The notes under the pieces were generated by a model, which was not told the DNA's origin, did no database searches, and saw only the letters and a list, made by a program, of their open reading frames with translations. From the NCBI RefSeq assembly GCF_001422375.1, contig NZ_LMMU01000010.1, positions 34,930 to 98,929 of the forward strand: a stretch of DNA of 64,000 bases, in the 5' to 3' direction. The position numbers were made by a program, and so were the translations under genes. The DNA is from Methylobacterium sp. Leaf99. Its GTDB lineage: Bacteria > Pseudomonadota > Alphaproteobacteria > Rhizobiales > Beijerinckiaceae. Positions within the stretch are counted from its first letter, which is position 1. The number at the start of each line of letters is the position of its first letter. Below are positions 53,152-61,639 of this stretch, one piece after another.

Positions 53152-55008
53152 CTAGGCGCTCTTCTCGGGCAGGTTGAGGCGGATGTGGAGTTCGCGCAGC
53201 TGCTTCGGCGTGGCCTCAGCGGGGGCGCCCATCATCAGGTCCTCGGCGCGCTGGTTCATGGGGAACAGCACCACCTCGCGCAGGTTCTGCTCGCCGCAGA
53301 GCAGCATGACGATGCGGTCGATCCCCGGCGCGATGCCGCCGTGCGGCGGGGCGCCGAGCTTCAGGGCGTTGAGCATGCCGCCGAACTTTTCTTCGAGTAC
53401 GTCCTGGCCGTAGCCGGCGAGACCGAAGGCCTTCTCCATCACCTCGGGGCGATGGTTGCGGATGGCGCCCGACGAGAGTTCGGTGCCGTTGCAGACGATG
53501 TCGTACTGGAACGCCTTGATGTCGAGGATTTTTTTTGTGACATCGCCCTCTGGCAACCCAAGGTGCTGCTCTGCCTTAGCCGTATCGAGATCGAGCGCCA
53601 GGAACTCGTCCCGATCAAAATTCGGCATCGAGAACGGGTTGTGGGAGAAGTCGATCTTCTTGTCGTCCTCGTTCCACTCGTACATCGGGAAGTCGGTGAT
53701 CCAGCAGAAGGCGAACTGGTCCTTGTCGGAGAGGTTCAGCTCGTCCGCGATGCGGATGCGGGCCTTGCCGGCCAGCGCCGCCGCCTTGGCCTCGGTGCCG
53801 GCGGAGAAGAACACCGCGTCGCCGGCCTTCGTCCCGGTCTTTTCGCGGATGAGGGCCTGGACCTCGGCGGGGATGAACTTGGCGATGGGGCCCTTGCCGG
53901 TGAGCACGCCGTCGACGTCCTCGAAGATGACGTAGCCGAGGCCGGGCGCGCCCTCGGCGCGGGCGAAATCGTTGAGCTTGTCGAAGAACGAGCGCGGCTG
54001 GGTCGCCGCGCCCGTCGCCGGGATCGCCCGGACCTTGCCGCCGGACGCGATCACGCCCTTGAACGCCTTGAACGCGACGTCGTCGCGCGAGAATTCGTCG
54101 GTGACGTCGGCGATGATCAGCGGGTTGCGCAGGTCCGGCTTGTCGACGCCGTATTTCAGCATCGACTCGGCGTAGGGAATGCGCGGGAATTCCCCCGTCA
54201 CGCGCTTGCCGTCGGCGAATTCCTCGAAGACGCTGCGCAGCACCGGCTCCACGGACTGGAACACGTCCTCCTGGGTGACGAAGCTCATCTCGATGTCGAG
54301 CTGGTAGAACTCGCCGGGCGAGCGGTCGGCGCGGGCATCCTCGTCGCGAAAACACGGGGCGATCTGGAAGTAGCGGTCGAAGCCGGCGATCATCGTCAGC
54401 TGCTTGAACTGCTGGGGCGCCTGCGGCAGCGCGTAGAATTTGCCGGGATGGACGCGGGAGGGCACGAGGTAGTCGCGTGCGCCCTCCGGCGAGGACGCCG
54501 TGAGGATCGGGGTCTGGAACTCGAAGAACCCGCCCTCGCGCATGCGGCGGCGGAGCGAATCGATGATCGCGCCGCGCTTCATGATGTTGGCGTGAAGCTT
54601 GTCGCGGCGCAGATCCAGGAAGCGGTACTTCAGCCGCGTCTCCTCCGGGTACTCCTGGTCGCCGAACACCGGCACCGGCAGCTCGCCCGCGGGCCCGAGC
54701 ACCTCGAGGTCGTCGATGTAGACCTCGATGGTGCCCGTGGGCAGGTCGGGGTTCTCGGTGCCGGCGGGACGGGTGCGCACGCGCCCGTCGATGCGGATCA
54801 CCCATTCGGAGCGGGCGAGGTTCGCCCCCTGGAACGCCTTGGAATCCGAGTCCACCACGCATTGCGTGCGGCCGTAATGGTCGCGCAGGTCGATGAACAG
54901 CACGCCGCCATGGTCGCGGATGCGGTGGCACCAGCCCGAGAGGCGAACGGTCTGGCCGACGTCCGAGGGGCGGAGCGCCCCGCAGGTGTGGGTACGATAA
55001 CGGTGCAT
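53152..55008 (-). CDS. aspS: Aspartate-tRNA ligase
   Basis: AspS (618 residues) charges tRNA(Asp) and, in organisms with GatCAB and no AsnRS, often also tRNA(Asn). It has the N-terminal OB fold (VRLSGWCHRIRDHGGVLFID), class II motif 2 (IAPCFRDEDARADR), the bacterial GAD insertion (about 290-420) and motif 3 (GGIAPGIDRIVMLLCG). ATG 55008 gives the canonical MHRYRTHTCG start. A short T8-containing, less GC-rich patch codes for residues near 470-500 without breaking the frame. Confidence 0.96.
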   Translation of the reverse strand: MHRYRTHTCGALRPSDVGQTVRLSGWCHRIRDHGGVLFIDLRDHYGRTQCVVDSDSKAFQGANLARSEWVIRIDGRVRTRPAGTENPDLPTGTIEVYIDDLEVLGPAGELPVPVFGDQEYPEETRLKYRFLDLRRDKLHANIMKRGAIIDSLRRRMREGGFFEFQTPILTASSPEGARDYLVPSRVHPGKFYALPQAPQQFKQLTMIAGFDRYFQIAPCFRDEDARADRSPGEFYQLDIEMSFVTQEDVFQSVEPVLRSVFEEFADGKRVTGEFPRIPYAESMLKYGVDKPDLRNPLIIADVTDEFSRDDVAFKAFKGVIASGGKVRAIPATGAATQPRSFFDKLNDFARAEGAPGLGYVIFEDVDGVLTGKGPIAKFIPAEVQALIREKTGTKAGDAVFFSAGTEAKAAALAGKARIRIADELNLSDKDQFAFCWITDFPMYEWNEDDKKIDFSHNPFSMPNFDRDEFLALDLDTAKAEQHLGLPEGDVTKKILDIKAFQYDIVCNGTELSSGAIRNHRPEVMEKAFGLAGYGQDVLEEKFGGMLNALKLGAPPHGGIAPGIDRIVMLLCGEQNLREVVLFPMNQRAEDLMMGAPAEATPKQLRELHIRLNLPEKSA

Positions 55009-55147
55009 GGCGGGCTCTATGGAATGAGCCCGGCACCATTCACGCGAGGGCGGGCAAGTCAAGGCGAGGCTGTCCGTCGCCGCGATCCACCATGGCTTCG
55101 AATCGTGCCCTCGCCTCCGGTGTCAACCTCCGATATAGCCGATTTTC

Positions 55148-56299
55148 ATGGACCTCATCTCGACCACGCCGGCCCTGGCCGACGCCTGCACCCGTTTCGC
55201 CGCGCAGTCCTTCGTGACCGTCGATACGGAATTCATGCGCGAGACCACCTATTATCCAAAGCTCTGCCTCATCCAGATGGCGGGGCCGGACGGGTCGGGG
55301 GTGCTCGTCGATCCGCTCTCGCCCGACCTCGACCTCGCGCCGTTCTTCGCGCTGATGGCCGACGAGGGCGTGGTCAAGGTGTTCCACTCCGCCCGGCAGG
55401 ACCTCGAGATCATCTGGCTGCTCGGCGGCCTGCTGCCGCAGCCGTTCTTCGACACGCAGGTGGCCGCCATGGTGTGCGGCTACGGCGATTCGGTCTCCTA
55501 CGAGCAGCTCGTCAACGACGTGGCGAAGGCCAAGATCGACAAGTCCTCGCGCTTCACCGACTGGTCGCGCCGGCCCCTCTCCGACGCGCAGCTGACCTAC
55601 GCCCTGTCCGACGTCACCCACTTGGTGAAGGTCTACGAGGTTCTGGCCGGCCAGCTCCTGTCCACCGACCGGGGCGAGTGGCTCGACGAGGAAATGAGCG
55701 TCCTCACCTCGCCCGAGACCTACCGGGCCGACCCGTCCCAGGCCTGGCGGCGTCTCGCCGGACGGATGCGCAAGCCCCGCGAGATCGCCGTGCTCATCGA
55801 GGTCGCCGCCTGGCGCGAGCGCGAGGCGCAGAGCCGCAACGTGCCGCGCGGGCGCATCCTCAAGGACGAGGCGGTGATCGACGTCGCTTCGTCGGCGCCG
55901 CGCAGCGTCGAGGCCCTGGGGCGCCTGCGCTCGATTCCCGCCGGGTTCGAGCGCTCGCGCACGGGCACCGACATCCTCGCCGCCGTCGAGCGTGGCTTCG
56001 CCCACGACCTCGCCGACATCGCCCTGCCGGAGCGCAGTCGCAGCCGGGGCGGCAACGGGGCCCTCGTCGAGCTTCTCAAGGTGCTCCTGAAGGCCGTGTG
56101 CGAGACCGAAGGCGTCGCTCCGAAGATCATCGCCACGGTGGACGATCTCGAAGCCATCGCCGACGACGACGCGGCCGACGTGCCCGTGCTGCACGGCTGG
56201 CGCCGGGCCCTGTTCGGCGAGAAGGCCCTGGCCCTCAAGGCCGGCCGCCTCGCCCTGTCCGCCGAGCGCGGGCGCGTGGTGGTGCGCGAACTGGATTGA
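55148..56299 (+). CDS. rnd: Ribonuclease D
   Basis: RNase D (383 residues) is a 3'-5' exonuclease that helps mature tRNA ends. The DEDDy motifs are seen in VDTEFMRETTYYPKL (Asp, Glu), VFHSARQDLEIIW (Asp) and LTYALSDVTHLVKVYEVL (Tyr, Asp). An HRDC domain lies at about 205-285. It is divergent from aspS across about 140 bases, a common alphaproteobacterial pairing. Confidence 0.95.
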   Translation: MDLISTTPALADACTRFAAQSFVTVDTEFMRETTYYPKLCLIQMAGPDGSGVLVDPLSPDLDLAPFFALMADEGVVKVFHSARQDLEIIWLLGGLLPQPFFDTQVAAMVCGYGDSVSYEQLVNDVAKAKIDKSSRFTDWSRRPLSDAQLTYALSDVTHLVKVYEVLAGQLLSTDRGEWLDEEMSVLTSPETYRADPSQAWRRLAGRMRKPREIAVLIEVAAWREREAQSRNVPRGRILKDEAVIDVASSAPRSVEALGRLRSIPAGFERSRTGTDILAAVERGFAHDLADIALPERSRSRGGNGALVELLKVLLKAVCETEGVAPKIIATVDDLEAIADDDAADVPVLHGWRRALFGEKALALKAGRLALSAERGRVVVRELD

Positions 56300-56333
56300 C
56301 GGTCGCCGGGCGGTCTGCGTCGAGGAGCGCGCG

Positions 56334-57212
56334 GTGGAGCTGAAATGGCTGGAGGATTTCCTCAGCCTCGCCGAGACCCGCAGCTTCTCCCGCTCGGCCG
56401 AGGCGCGCCACGTCACGCAATCGGCCTTCAGCCGTCGGATCCAGGCCCTGGAGCTCTGGCTCGGCGTCGGGCTCATCGACCGCAGCACCTACCCGACCAC
56501 CCTGACCCCGGCGGGCAGGCGTTTTCGCGAGACCGCGGAGGAGACCGTGCGGATGCTCCACGCCAGCCGCGTGGATCTCCGCGCCGGCACCGGATCGGGC
56601 GGTCCGGTGGTGCGTGTCGCCGCCCTGCACACCCTGGCCCTGGCCTTCTTCCCCGCCTGGGTCCGGGCCGTCGAAGCCCGCACCGGCCCCATCGGGACGC
56701 GCCTGCTGCCGGACGATTTTCACAATTGCCTCCAGGCCATCGCCGAGGGCGGCTGCGACTTCCTCCTGACCTTCCATCATCCAGGCGTGCCGATCCTCCT
56801 CGACCCGGACCTCTATCCGCACCGCGCCGTCGGGGCGGACGGGCTGGTGGCGGTCCGCAGCCCGGCCCTGTCCGGGCCAGACGTGCCGCTCCTGGTTTAT
56901 GCCGCCGACACCTTCCTCGGGCGCGTGAGCCTGTTCGCGCAGGCCGGGGGCGATGCCCCGCCGGGGCGGATCGTCCACACCAACCCCATGGCCGAGGCGC
57001 TGAAGGCCATGGCGCTCGAGGGGCACGGCCTCGCCTATGTGCCGCGCAGTCTCGTCGCCCGCGAACTCGCCGAGGGGCGGCTGGTCGCCGTGGGGGCCGA
57101 CGTCCCCCTGGAGATCCGGCTCTACCGCAACCGCGCCCGGACCCGCGCCGCCGTCGAGGCGGTGTGGGCGGCGGCCGAGCCGTATTCGCCACCTTATTCG
57201 CCGACGGCATGA
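56334..57212 (+). CDS. LysR-type transcriptional regulator
   Basis: The 292-residue protein has an N-terminal winged HTH (WLEDFLSLAETRSFSRSAEA, HVTQSAFSRRIQALE) and a periplasmic-binding-like effector domain (VRVAALHTLALAFFPAW onwards). GTG 56334 with GAGGAG upstream is the start. The downstream same-strand Asp/Glu racemase gene (76 bases away) may be its target. LysR regulators usually sense a metabolite and act on a divergent or neighbouring gene. Confidence 0.92.
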   Translation: MELKWLEDFLSLAETRSFSRSAEARHVTQSAFSRRIQALELWLGVGLIDRSTYPTTLTPAGRRFRETAEETVRMLHASRVDLRAGTGSGGPVVRVAALHTLALAFFPAWVRAVEARTGPIGTRLLPDDFHNCLQAIAEGGCDFLLTFHHPGVPILLDPDLYPHRAVGADGLVAVRSPALSGPDVPLLVYAADTFLGRVSLFAQAGGDAPPGRIVHTNPMAEALKAMALEGHGLAYVPRSLVARELAEGRLVAVGADVPLEIRLYRNRARTRAAVEAVWAAAEPYSPPYSPTA

Positions 57213-57288
57213 GGCGTTCCGATACGGCATTGGCCCTCGGCGCCACGCCGCGTCATGCCTCTTCCCGTCAGGCGATGGGGAGGGAACG

Positions 57289-57987
57289 ATGCTGGGAATC
57301 CTCGGGGGCATGGGGCCGATGGCCACCGTGGACTTCATGCGCAAGCTCGTGGACGCCACCCCGGCGACGCGCGATCAGGACCATCCCGGCGCCCTGGTGC
57401 TCCAGGCCTCCGACATCCCCGACCGGACCCGGGCCATCCTCGGGGGCGGTCCCGATCCCCTGCCCGCCATGGCGGCGGGCCTGCGCCGCCTCGAAGCGGC
57501 GGGCGCCACCCGCATCGCGATCCCGTGCAACACCGCCCATCACTGGCACGCCGCGCTCCAGGCGCGGACGGCCCTGCCGATCCTGCACATCGTCGAGGCC
57601 GTGGCCGGCACGCTGCTCGCCCGGGGATATCGCGGCGGGTCCGTCGGGCTGCTCGCCACCAGCGGAACCCTCGCAGCCGGAATCTACCCCGAGCGCCTGG
57701 CCCGGCACGGCTTCGTCTGCGTGAGCCCTGCGGATCAGGACGCGGTGATGCGGGCGATCCGCCTCGCGAAGGCCGGGGCCGTGGCCGAGGCCGGCCTCAT
57801 CCTGCGCGACCAGGCGCGCGGTTTGATCGCGGCCGGCTGCGGGCCGGTGGTACTCGCCTGCACGGAGATCCCCCTGGCCCTCGCCGCGTCCGGTGAGAAC
57901 CTTGCCGATCCCCTTCTCGATGCCACCGAGGCGCTCGCCCAGGCCTGCATCAAGGCCTGCGATACGCCCGTGCGGCAGGCCGCGTAG
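57289..57987 (+). CDS. Aspartate/glutamate racemase family protein
   Basis: The 232-residue protein has the two-cysteine Asp/Glu racemase layout: GILGGMGPMATVDFMRKL, IPCNTAHHWH (first Cys) and VLACTEIPLAL (second Cys), with GLLATSGTL between. It resembles YgeA-type amino-acid racemases. GGGGAGGGA is a strong ribosome site. It follows the LysR gene and is convergent with the 595-residue exported protein gene (5-base gap). Confidence 0.92.
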   Translation: MLGILGGMGPMATVDFMRKLVDATPATRDQDHPGALVLQASDIPDRTRAILGGGPDPLPAMAAGLRRLEAAGATRIAIPCNTAHHWHAALQARTALPILHIVEAVAGTLLARGYRGGSVGLLATSGTLAAGIYPERLARHGFVCVSPADQDAVMRAIRLAKAGAVAEAGLILRDQARGLIAAGCGPVVLACTEIPLALAASGENLADPLLDATEALAQACIKACDTPVRQAA

Positions 57988-57992
57988 CCTCG

Positions 57993-59780
57993 TCAGTTCG
58001 CCTTGGCGTCGATGGTGAGGCGGTCGAGGACGGCGGCCGGCGTCGGGGCGGCGCTGAATTCCAGCATGCCGATGCCGGTGCCGTTCTTGGGCCGGACGCT
58101 CAGGAACAGGGTGCCGGGCTTGGCCACGAACTGGCCCATGGCCGCGCCGATGGCCTTGGCGCCGGCCGAATTGCCGAGGATCGCCGGCACGCCGTAGAGG
58201 CTCGCCGTGGCGTATTCCTGCTTCAGCTCCTCGGGCTTGAGGCTGAGCACCTTGGACTGGGCCGCGATGAAGCGCTCGAACAGGCCGGTGTTCTCGATGG
58301 TGAGATCGAGGGCTTTCGCCGTGGCCGACAGCATGGCGAAGCCCGACACGCCCGCATCGGGATCGAACACCTCGGGGCCGATGCCGCCGAGCATGCCGTT
58401 GATCCGCACCGTGCCCATGTCCTTGCCCGAGATGGAGACCTCGCCGAGCTTGAGTTCCTTGGCCGCCGCGTCCCAGGCCGTGTCGGCCACCACGTTCAGA
58501 TCGAGGTCGCGGTAGCCGTAGAGGCCGAGGGAGCCCAGACCGGGCACGCCGGCCACGGCGGAGGCCGGCAGGGTCAGGCCCGACAGGTTGACCCGTCCGG
58601 CCGTGGGGACGCCGTCGCGGGGGGCGCCGAAATTCATGGCGGCCGTGCGCAGGCCGACATGCATCGGCTCGGCCTTGACCGCCGGGTCCGGAGACTTGGC
58701 GCCCGGATCGCCCGTGAGATCGAGGCTGAGATCCGTGAGCGCCACCGTGCCGATCACCGGGGTGAGCCGGCGCAGGTCCTCGTCCGTAGCGTCGGGCATC
58801 GCCGCGAGCTTGCGCAGGGCGGCGATGGTGGGGGCGAGGGAGAAGCCGTTGAGCGACAGGCGTGCGAGCTTGGCGTCGATCCCGTTGCTCGTGAGGACCA
58901 GGTCCTCAAGGCTCGCATCCGAGCCGCCGACGAGGATGCGGCCGATGCCGAGGTTGAGCGGGGCGGGTCCCTTGGTATGCTGGATGCTCAGGCCGGTGGC
59001 CTCGAAACCGCCCAGGGTCACCGATTCGGCGAGGTCGGCGGCCGTGGCCGACAGCTTGGCCCGGGTGGCCGGCGGCGCTTCGGCGAGGCCGGGGGCGGTG
59101 AGCGCCTTGAGGGCGCCGGCCCAGGTGCCCGGCACCGGGCGGGCGCTGAGGTCGCGGCCCTGGATGCGGGCGAGCTTCACCGCCGTGCCGTTCGCATCGA
59201 CGAAGGCGACGTCCGCGACGGAGAAGGCGCCGTAGATCCGCTGCGGAGCGGCCTTGCCGTCGCCGGGCTCGGCATAGAGCCGGGCCAGCGCCGCGAGATC
59301 GAGGTCGCTCGCCCGGAACGCGCCGTAGGAGCCGGCAGCCTTGTGGTCGCCCTCCGCGGCGAGCACGGCCCCGGTGGCGGTGAGCTCGGCGATCCGCCCG
59401 GCGCGGACGTCCTTGGCCACCACGTCGCGGTAGGTCACCGTCTCGCGGGCGCCCTCGATGCGGAGATCCGGAATCAGCAGGCTCGCGGCGTCGAGGCGGG
59501 TGAGGCGCGCCGCCACGGGCTCGGGGCCGGGCCGGAGCAGGGTGAGCAACTCGTCCTTCGACAGGCGCGTCCCGCCCACCGTGACGCGCGCGGCCTTCAG
59601 CACCGTGTCGCCCAGCGGCAGCACCACGTCCGTCAGGGCCACGTCCTGGACGGCGGAGGCCGCTTCCTGGGCCCAGGCGGGCCCCGGCTGCGCCGGCAGG
59701 CCGGCGCTCAGGAGAACGAGGACGCAGGCCGAGGCACCGGTCGCCCAGCGCAGGAGGGGGCGGCCTTTCGAGGGGGTCAT
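57993..59780 (-). CDS. Exported protein of unknown family
   Basis: The 595-residue protein has a Sec signal (LLRWATGASACVLVLLSAGL) ending near residue 38. The mature part is a long run of beta-rich, leucine/alanine/aspartate-rich units without cysteines or enzyme motifs, with recurring LxLxxLxLxG-like stretches (SLNGFSL, LTDLSLDLTG, VNLSGLTLPA). It looks like a periplasmic or outer-membrane-associated repeat-like protein, distantly like AsmA/DUF-type proteins. No function can be assigned. ATG 59780 is the start. Confidence 0.75.
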   Translation of the reverse strand: MTPSKGRPLLRWATGASACVLVLLSAGLPAQPGPAWAQEAASAVQDVALTDVVLPLGDTVLKAARVTVGGTRLSKDELLTLLRPGPEPVAARLTRLDAASLLIPDLRIEGARETVTYRDVVAKDVRAGRIAELTATGAVLAAEGDHKAAGSYGAFRASDLDLAALARLYAEPGDGKAAPQRIYGAFSVADVAFVDANGTAVKLARIQGRDLSARPVPGTWAGALKALTAPGLAEAPPATRAKLSATAADLAESVTLGGFEATGLSIQHTKGPAPLNLGIGRILVGGSDASLEDLVLTSNGIDAKLARLSLNGFSLAPTIAALRKLAAMPDATDEDLRRLTPVIGTVALTDLSLDLTGDPGAKSPDPAVKAEPMHVGLRTAAMNFGAPRDGVPTAGRVNLSGLTLPASAVAGVPGLGSLGLYGYRDLDLNVVADTAWDAAAKELKLGEVSISGKDMGTVRINGMLGGIGPEVFDPDAGVSGFAMLSATAKALDLTIENTGLFERFIAAQSKVLSLKPEELKQEYATASLYGVPAILGNSAGAKAIGAAMGQFVAKPGTLFLSVRPKNGTGIGMLEFSAAPTPAAVLDRLTIDAKAN

Positions 59781-59884
59781 GCGGTTTTCCGGATCGCTGG
59801 CGAACGGCGCTTCGAGGAGAGGGCGCATCCGTGCCGCGTTTCGGCGCCCGTGGCAAATGCCGGGTGGTCCGGCCGGGAGTGCCC

Positions 59885-60211
59885 TTACAGGGAGAACGAG
59901 GTGCCGCAGCCGCAGGAGGCGGTGGCGAGCGGGTTCTCGATCTTGAACGACTGGCCGATGAGGTCGTTGACGAAATCGATGACCGCGCCGCTCATGTACT
60001 CGAGGGACATGGGGTCGACGAGGACGGTGGCGCCGTCGCGCTCGATGGCGACGTCGTCGGAGGCCCGCGCCCGTTCGATGTCGAAGGCGTAGGAGAAGCC
60101 CGAGCAGCCGCCGCCGTTGACGCTGATCCGCAGGCTCGCGCCGGGGGGCTCGGCCCCCATGATCTCGTTGATGCGCTTCGCCGCGCGCGGGGTCAGGGTG
60201 ATGTCGGCCAT
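59885..60211 (-). CDS. erpA: Iron-sulfur cluster insertion protein ErpA
   Basis: This 108-residue A-type carrier hands [4Fe-4S] clusters to apo-enzymes. It has the three-cysteine pattern GGGCSGFSY ... SCGCGTSF and the NEIMGAEPPGASLRISV start. Length is normal. It is divergent from dgt, an order found in many Rhizobiales. Confidence 0.95.
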   Translation of the reverse strand: MADITLTPRAAKRINEIMGAEPPGASLRISVNGGGCSGFSYAFDIERARASDDVAIERDGATVLVDPMSLEYMSGAVIDFVNDLIGQSFKIENPLATASCGCGTSFSL

Positions 60212-60305
60212 CGTGATGCTCGTCTCGTCGATTGCCAGGAACGCTCAGGCACACAAGATATGCGCGGCAGGCACGCGCTGCAACGCGGCGCGACGGGGGG
60301 ATGAC

Positions 60306-61553
60306 GTGCGGCACAACGGTGAGCGCTGGAGGGCGCCTTACGCGACGGACCCGGCCACGACGCGCGGGCGGCTCATCCCCGAGCCGTCCTCGCCGACGCG
60401 CAGCGATTTCCAGCGCGACCGCGACCGGATCATCCATTCCTCCGCGTTTCGCCGCCTCAAGCACAAGACCCAAGTCTTCGTGCACCATGAGGGCGACCAT
60501 TACCGCACCCGCCTCACCCACACCCTGGAGGTGAGCCAGATCGCCCGGGCGCTGGCCCGCGCGCTCGGGCTCGACGAGGATCTCGCCGAGGCCCTCGCCC
60601 TCAGCCACGACCTCGGCCACACCTGCTTCGGCCATACCGGCGAGGATGCCCTGGACGCGCTGATGGCCGAGCATGGCGGCTTCGACCACAACGCCCAGGC
60701 CCTGCGCATCGTCACCCGCCTGGAGCGGCGCTACGCCGGCTTCGACGGGCTCAACCTCGCCTGGGAGACCCTGGAGGGCTTGGTCAAGCACAACGGCCCC
60801 CTGCTGGAGCCCGACGGGACGCCGACCCTGCGCTGGGCGGCCCGCGGCATACCGGCGGCGATCCTCGAATACGACGGCCTGAACAGCCTCGAACTCGCAC
60901 GCTTCGCCGGGCCGGAGGCGCAGGTGGCGGCTTTGGCCGACGACATCGCCTACGACAGCCACGACCTCGACGACGGCCTGCGCGCCGGCCTGTTCGACCT
61001 CGCCGACCTGGAGGCCGTGCCGTTCCTCGCCGAGATCCTGGCCGAGATCGACGGCCTCCATCCCGGCCTCGACCCCTCGCGAAAAATTCACGAGCTGGCG
61101 CGGCGGGTGATCACCCGCTTCGTCGAGGACGTCATCGCCGAGGGCGGGCGCCGCATCGCCGCCCTGGCGCCCGGCGACGTCGCCGCCATCCGCGCGGCGT
61201 CCGCCCCCGTCATCGCCTTTTCGCCGGCTATCGCGGCGGCGGATGCGGCGATCAAGACCTTCCTGTTCGCGCGCATGTACCGCCATCCCGGCGTTCTGGC
61301 CGTGCGCGCCAAGGCCGACATCATCGTCGCCGACCTGTTTTCCCGGTTCACCGCCGAGCCCGGCGCCATGCCCGACGAATGGTCGGCGGGACTGGAGGGG
61401 GCGGGCGAGGGCCGCGTCGCCCGGCGGGTCGCCGACTACATCGCCGGCATGACCGACACCTACGCGGTCCTCGCCCACAGGCGCCTGTTTCCGACGACGC
61501 CCGACCTGCATTGGAGCCCCGAGAGCAAGGGGCTGCCGCTCGCCGAGCCGTGA
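60306..61553 (+). CDS. dgt: dGTPase-like deoxyguanosinetriphosphate triphosphohydrolase
   Basis: The 415-residue HD-domain enzyme should split dGTP (or other dNTPs) into nucleoside and triphosphate. HD motifs: FRRLKHKTQVF, RLTHTLEVSQIARALA, LSHDLGHTCFGHTGEDAL and ADDIAYDSHDLDDGL. The start is GTG 60306; the earlier frame is not coding. It precedes argS by 86 bases. Confidence 0.92.
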   Translation: MRHNGERWRAPYATDPATTRGRLIPEPSSPTRSDFQRDRDRIIHSSAFRRLKHKTQVFVHHEGDHYRTRLTHTLEVSQIARALARALGLDEDLAEALALSHDLGHTCFGHTGEDALDALMAEHGGFDHNAQALRIVTRLERRYAGFDGLNLAWETLEGLVKHNGPLLEPDGTPTLRWAARGIPAAILEYDGLNSLELARFAGPEAQVAALADDIAYDSHDLDDGLRAGLFDLADLEAVPFLAEILAEIDGLHPGLDPSRKIHELARRVITRFVEDVIAEGGRRIAALAPGDVAAIRAASAPVIAFSPAIAAADAAIKTFLFARMYRHPGVLAVRAKADIIVADLFSRFTAEPGAMPDEWSAGLEGAGEGRVARRVADYIAGMTDTYAVLAHRRLFPTTPDLHWSPESKGLPLAEP

Positions 61554-61639
61554 CACCCGTGCCCCCGGTTGGTATGCCCCCCTCTTGAGGCGTGGGCCGT
61601 CGTGACGCGGCGGCCGTCGCGAGCGGAAACCGATCACCG

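Noticed and set aside
53530..53545. T8 run in aspS as a frameshift
   Set aside because: The reading frame and AspS motifs continue normally on both sides, giving Lys-Lys-Ile codons.
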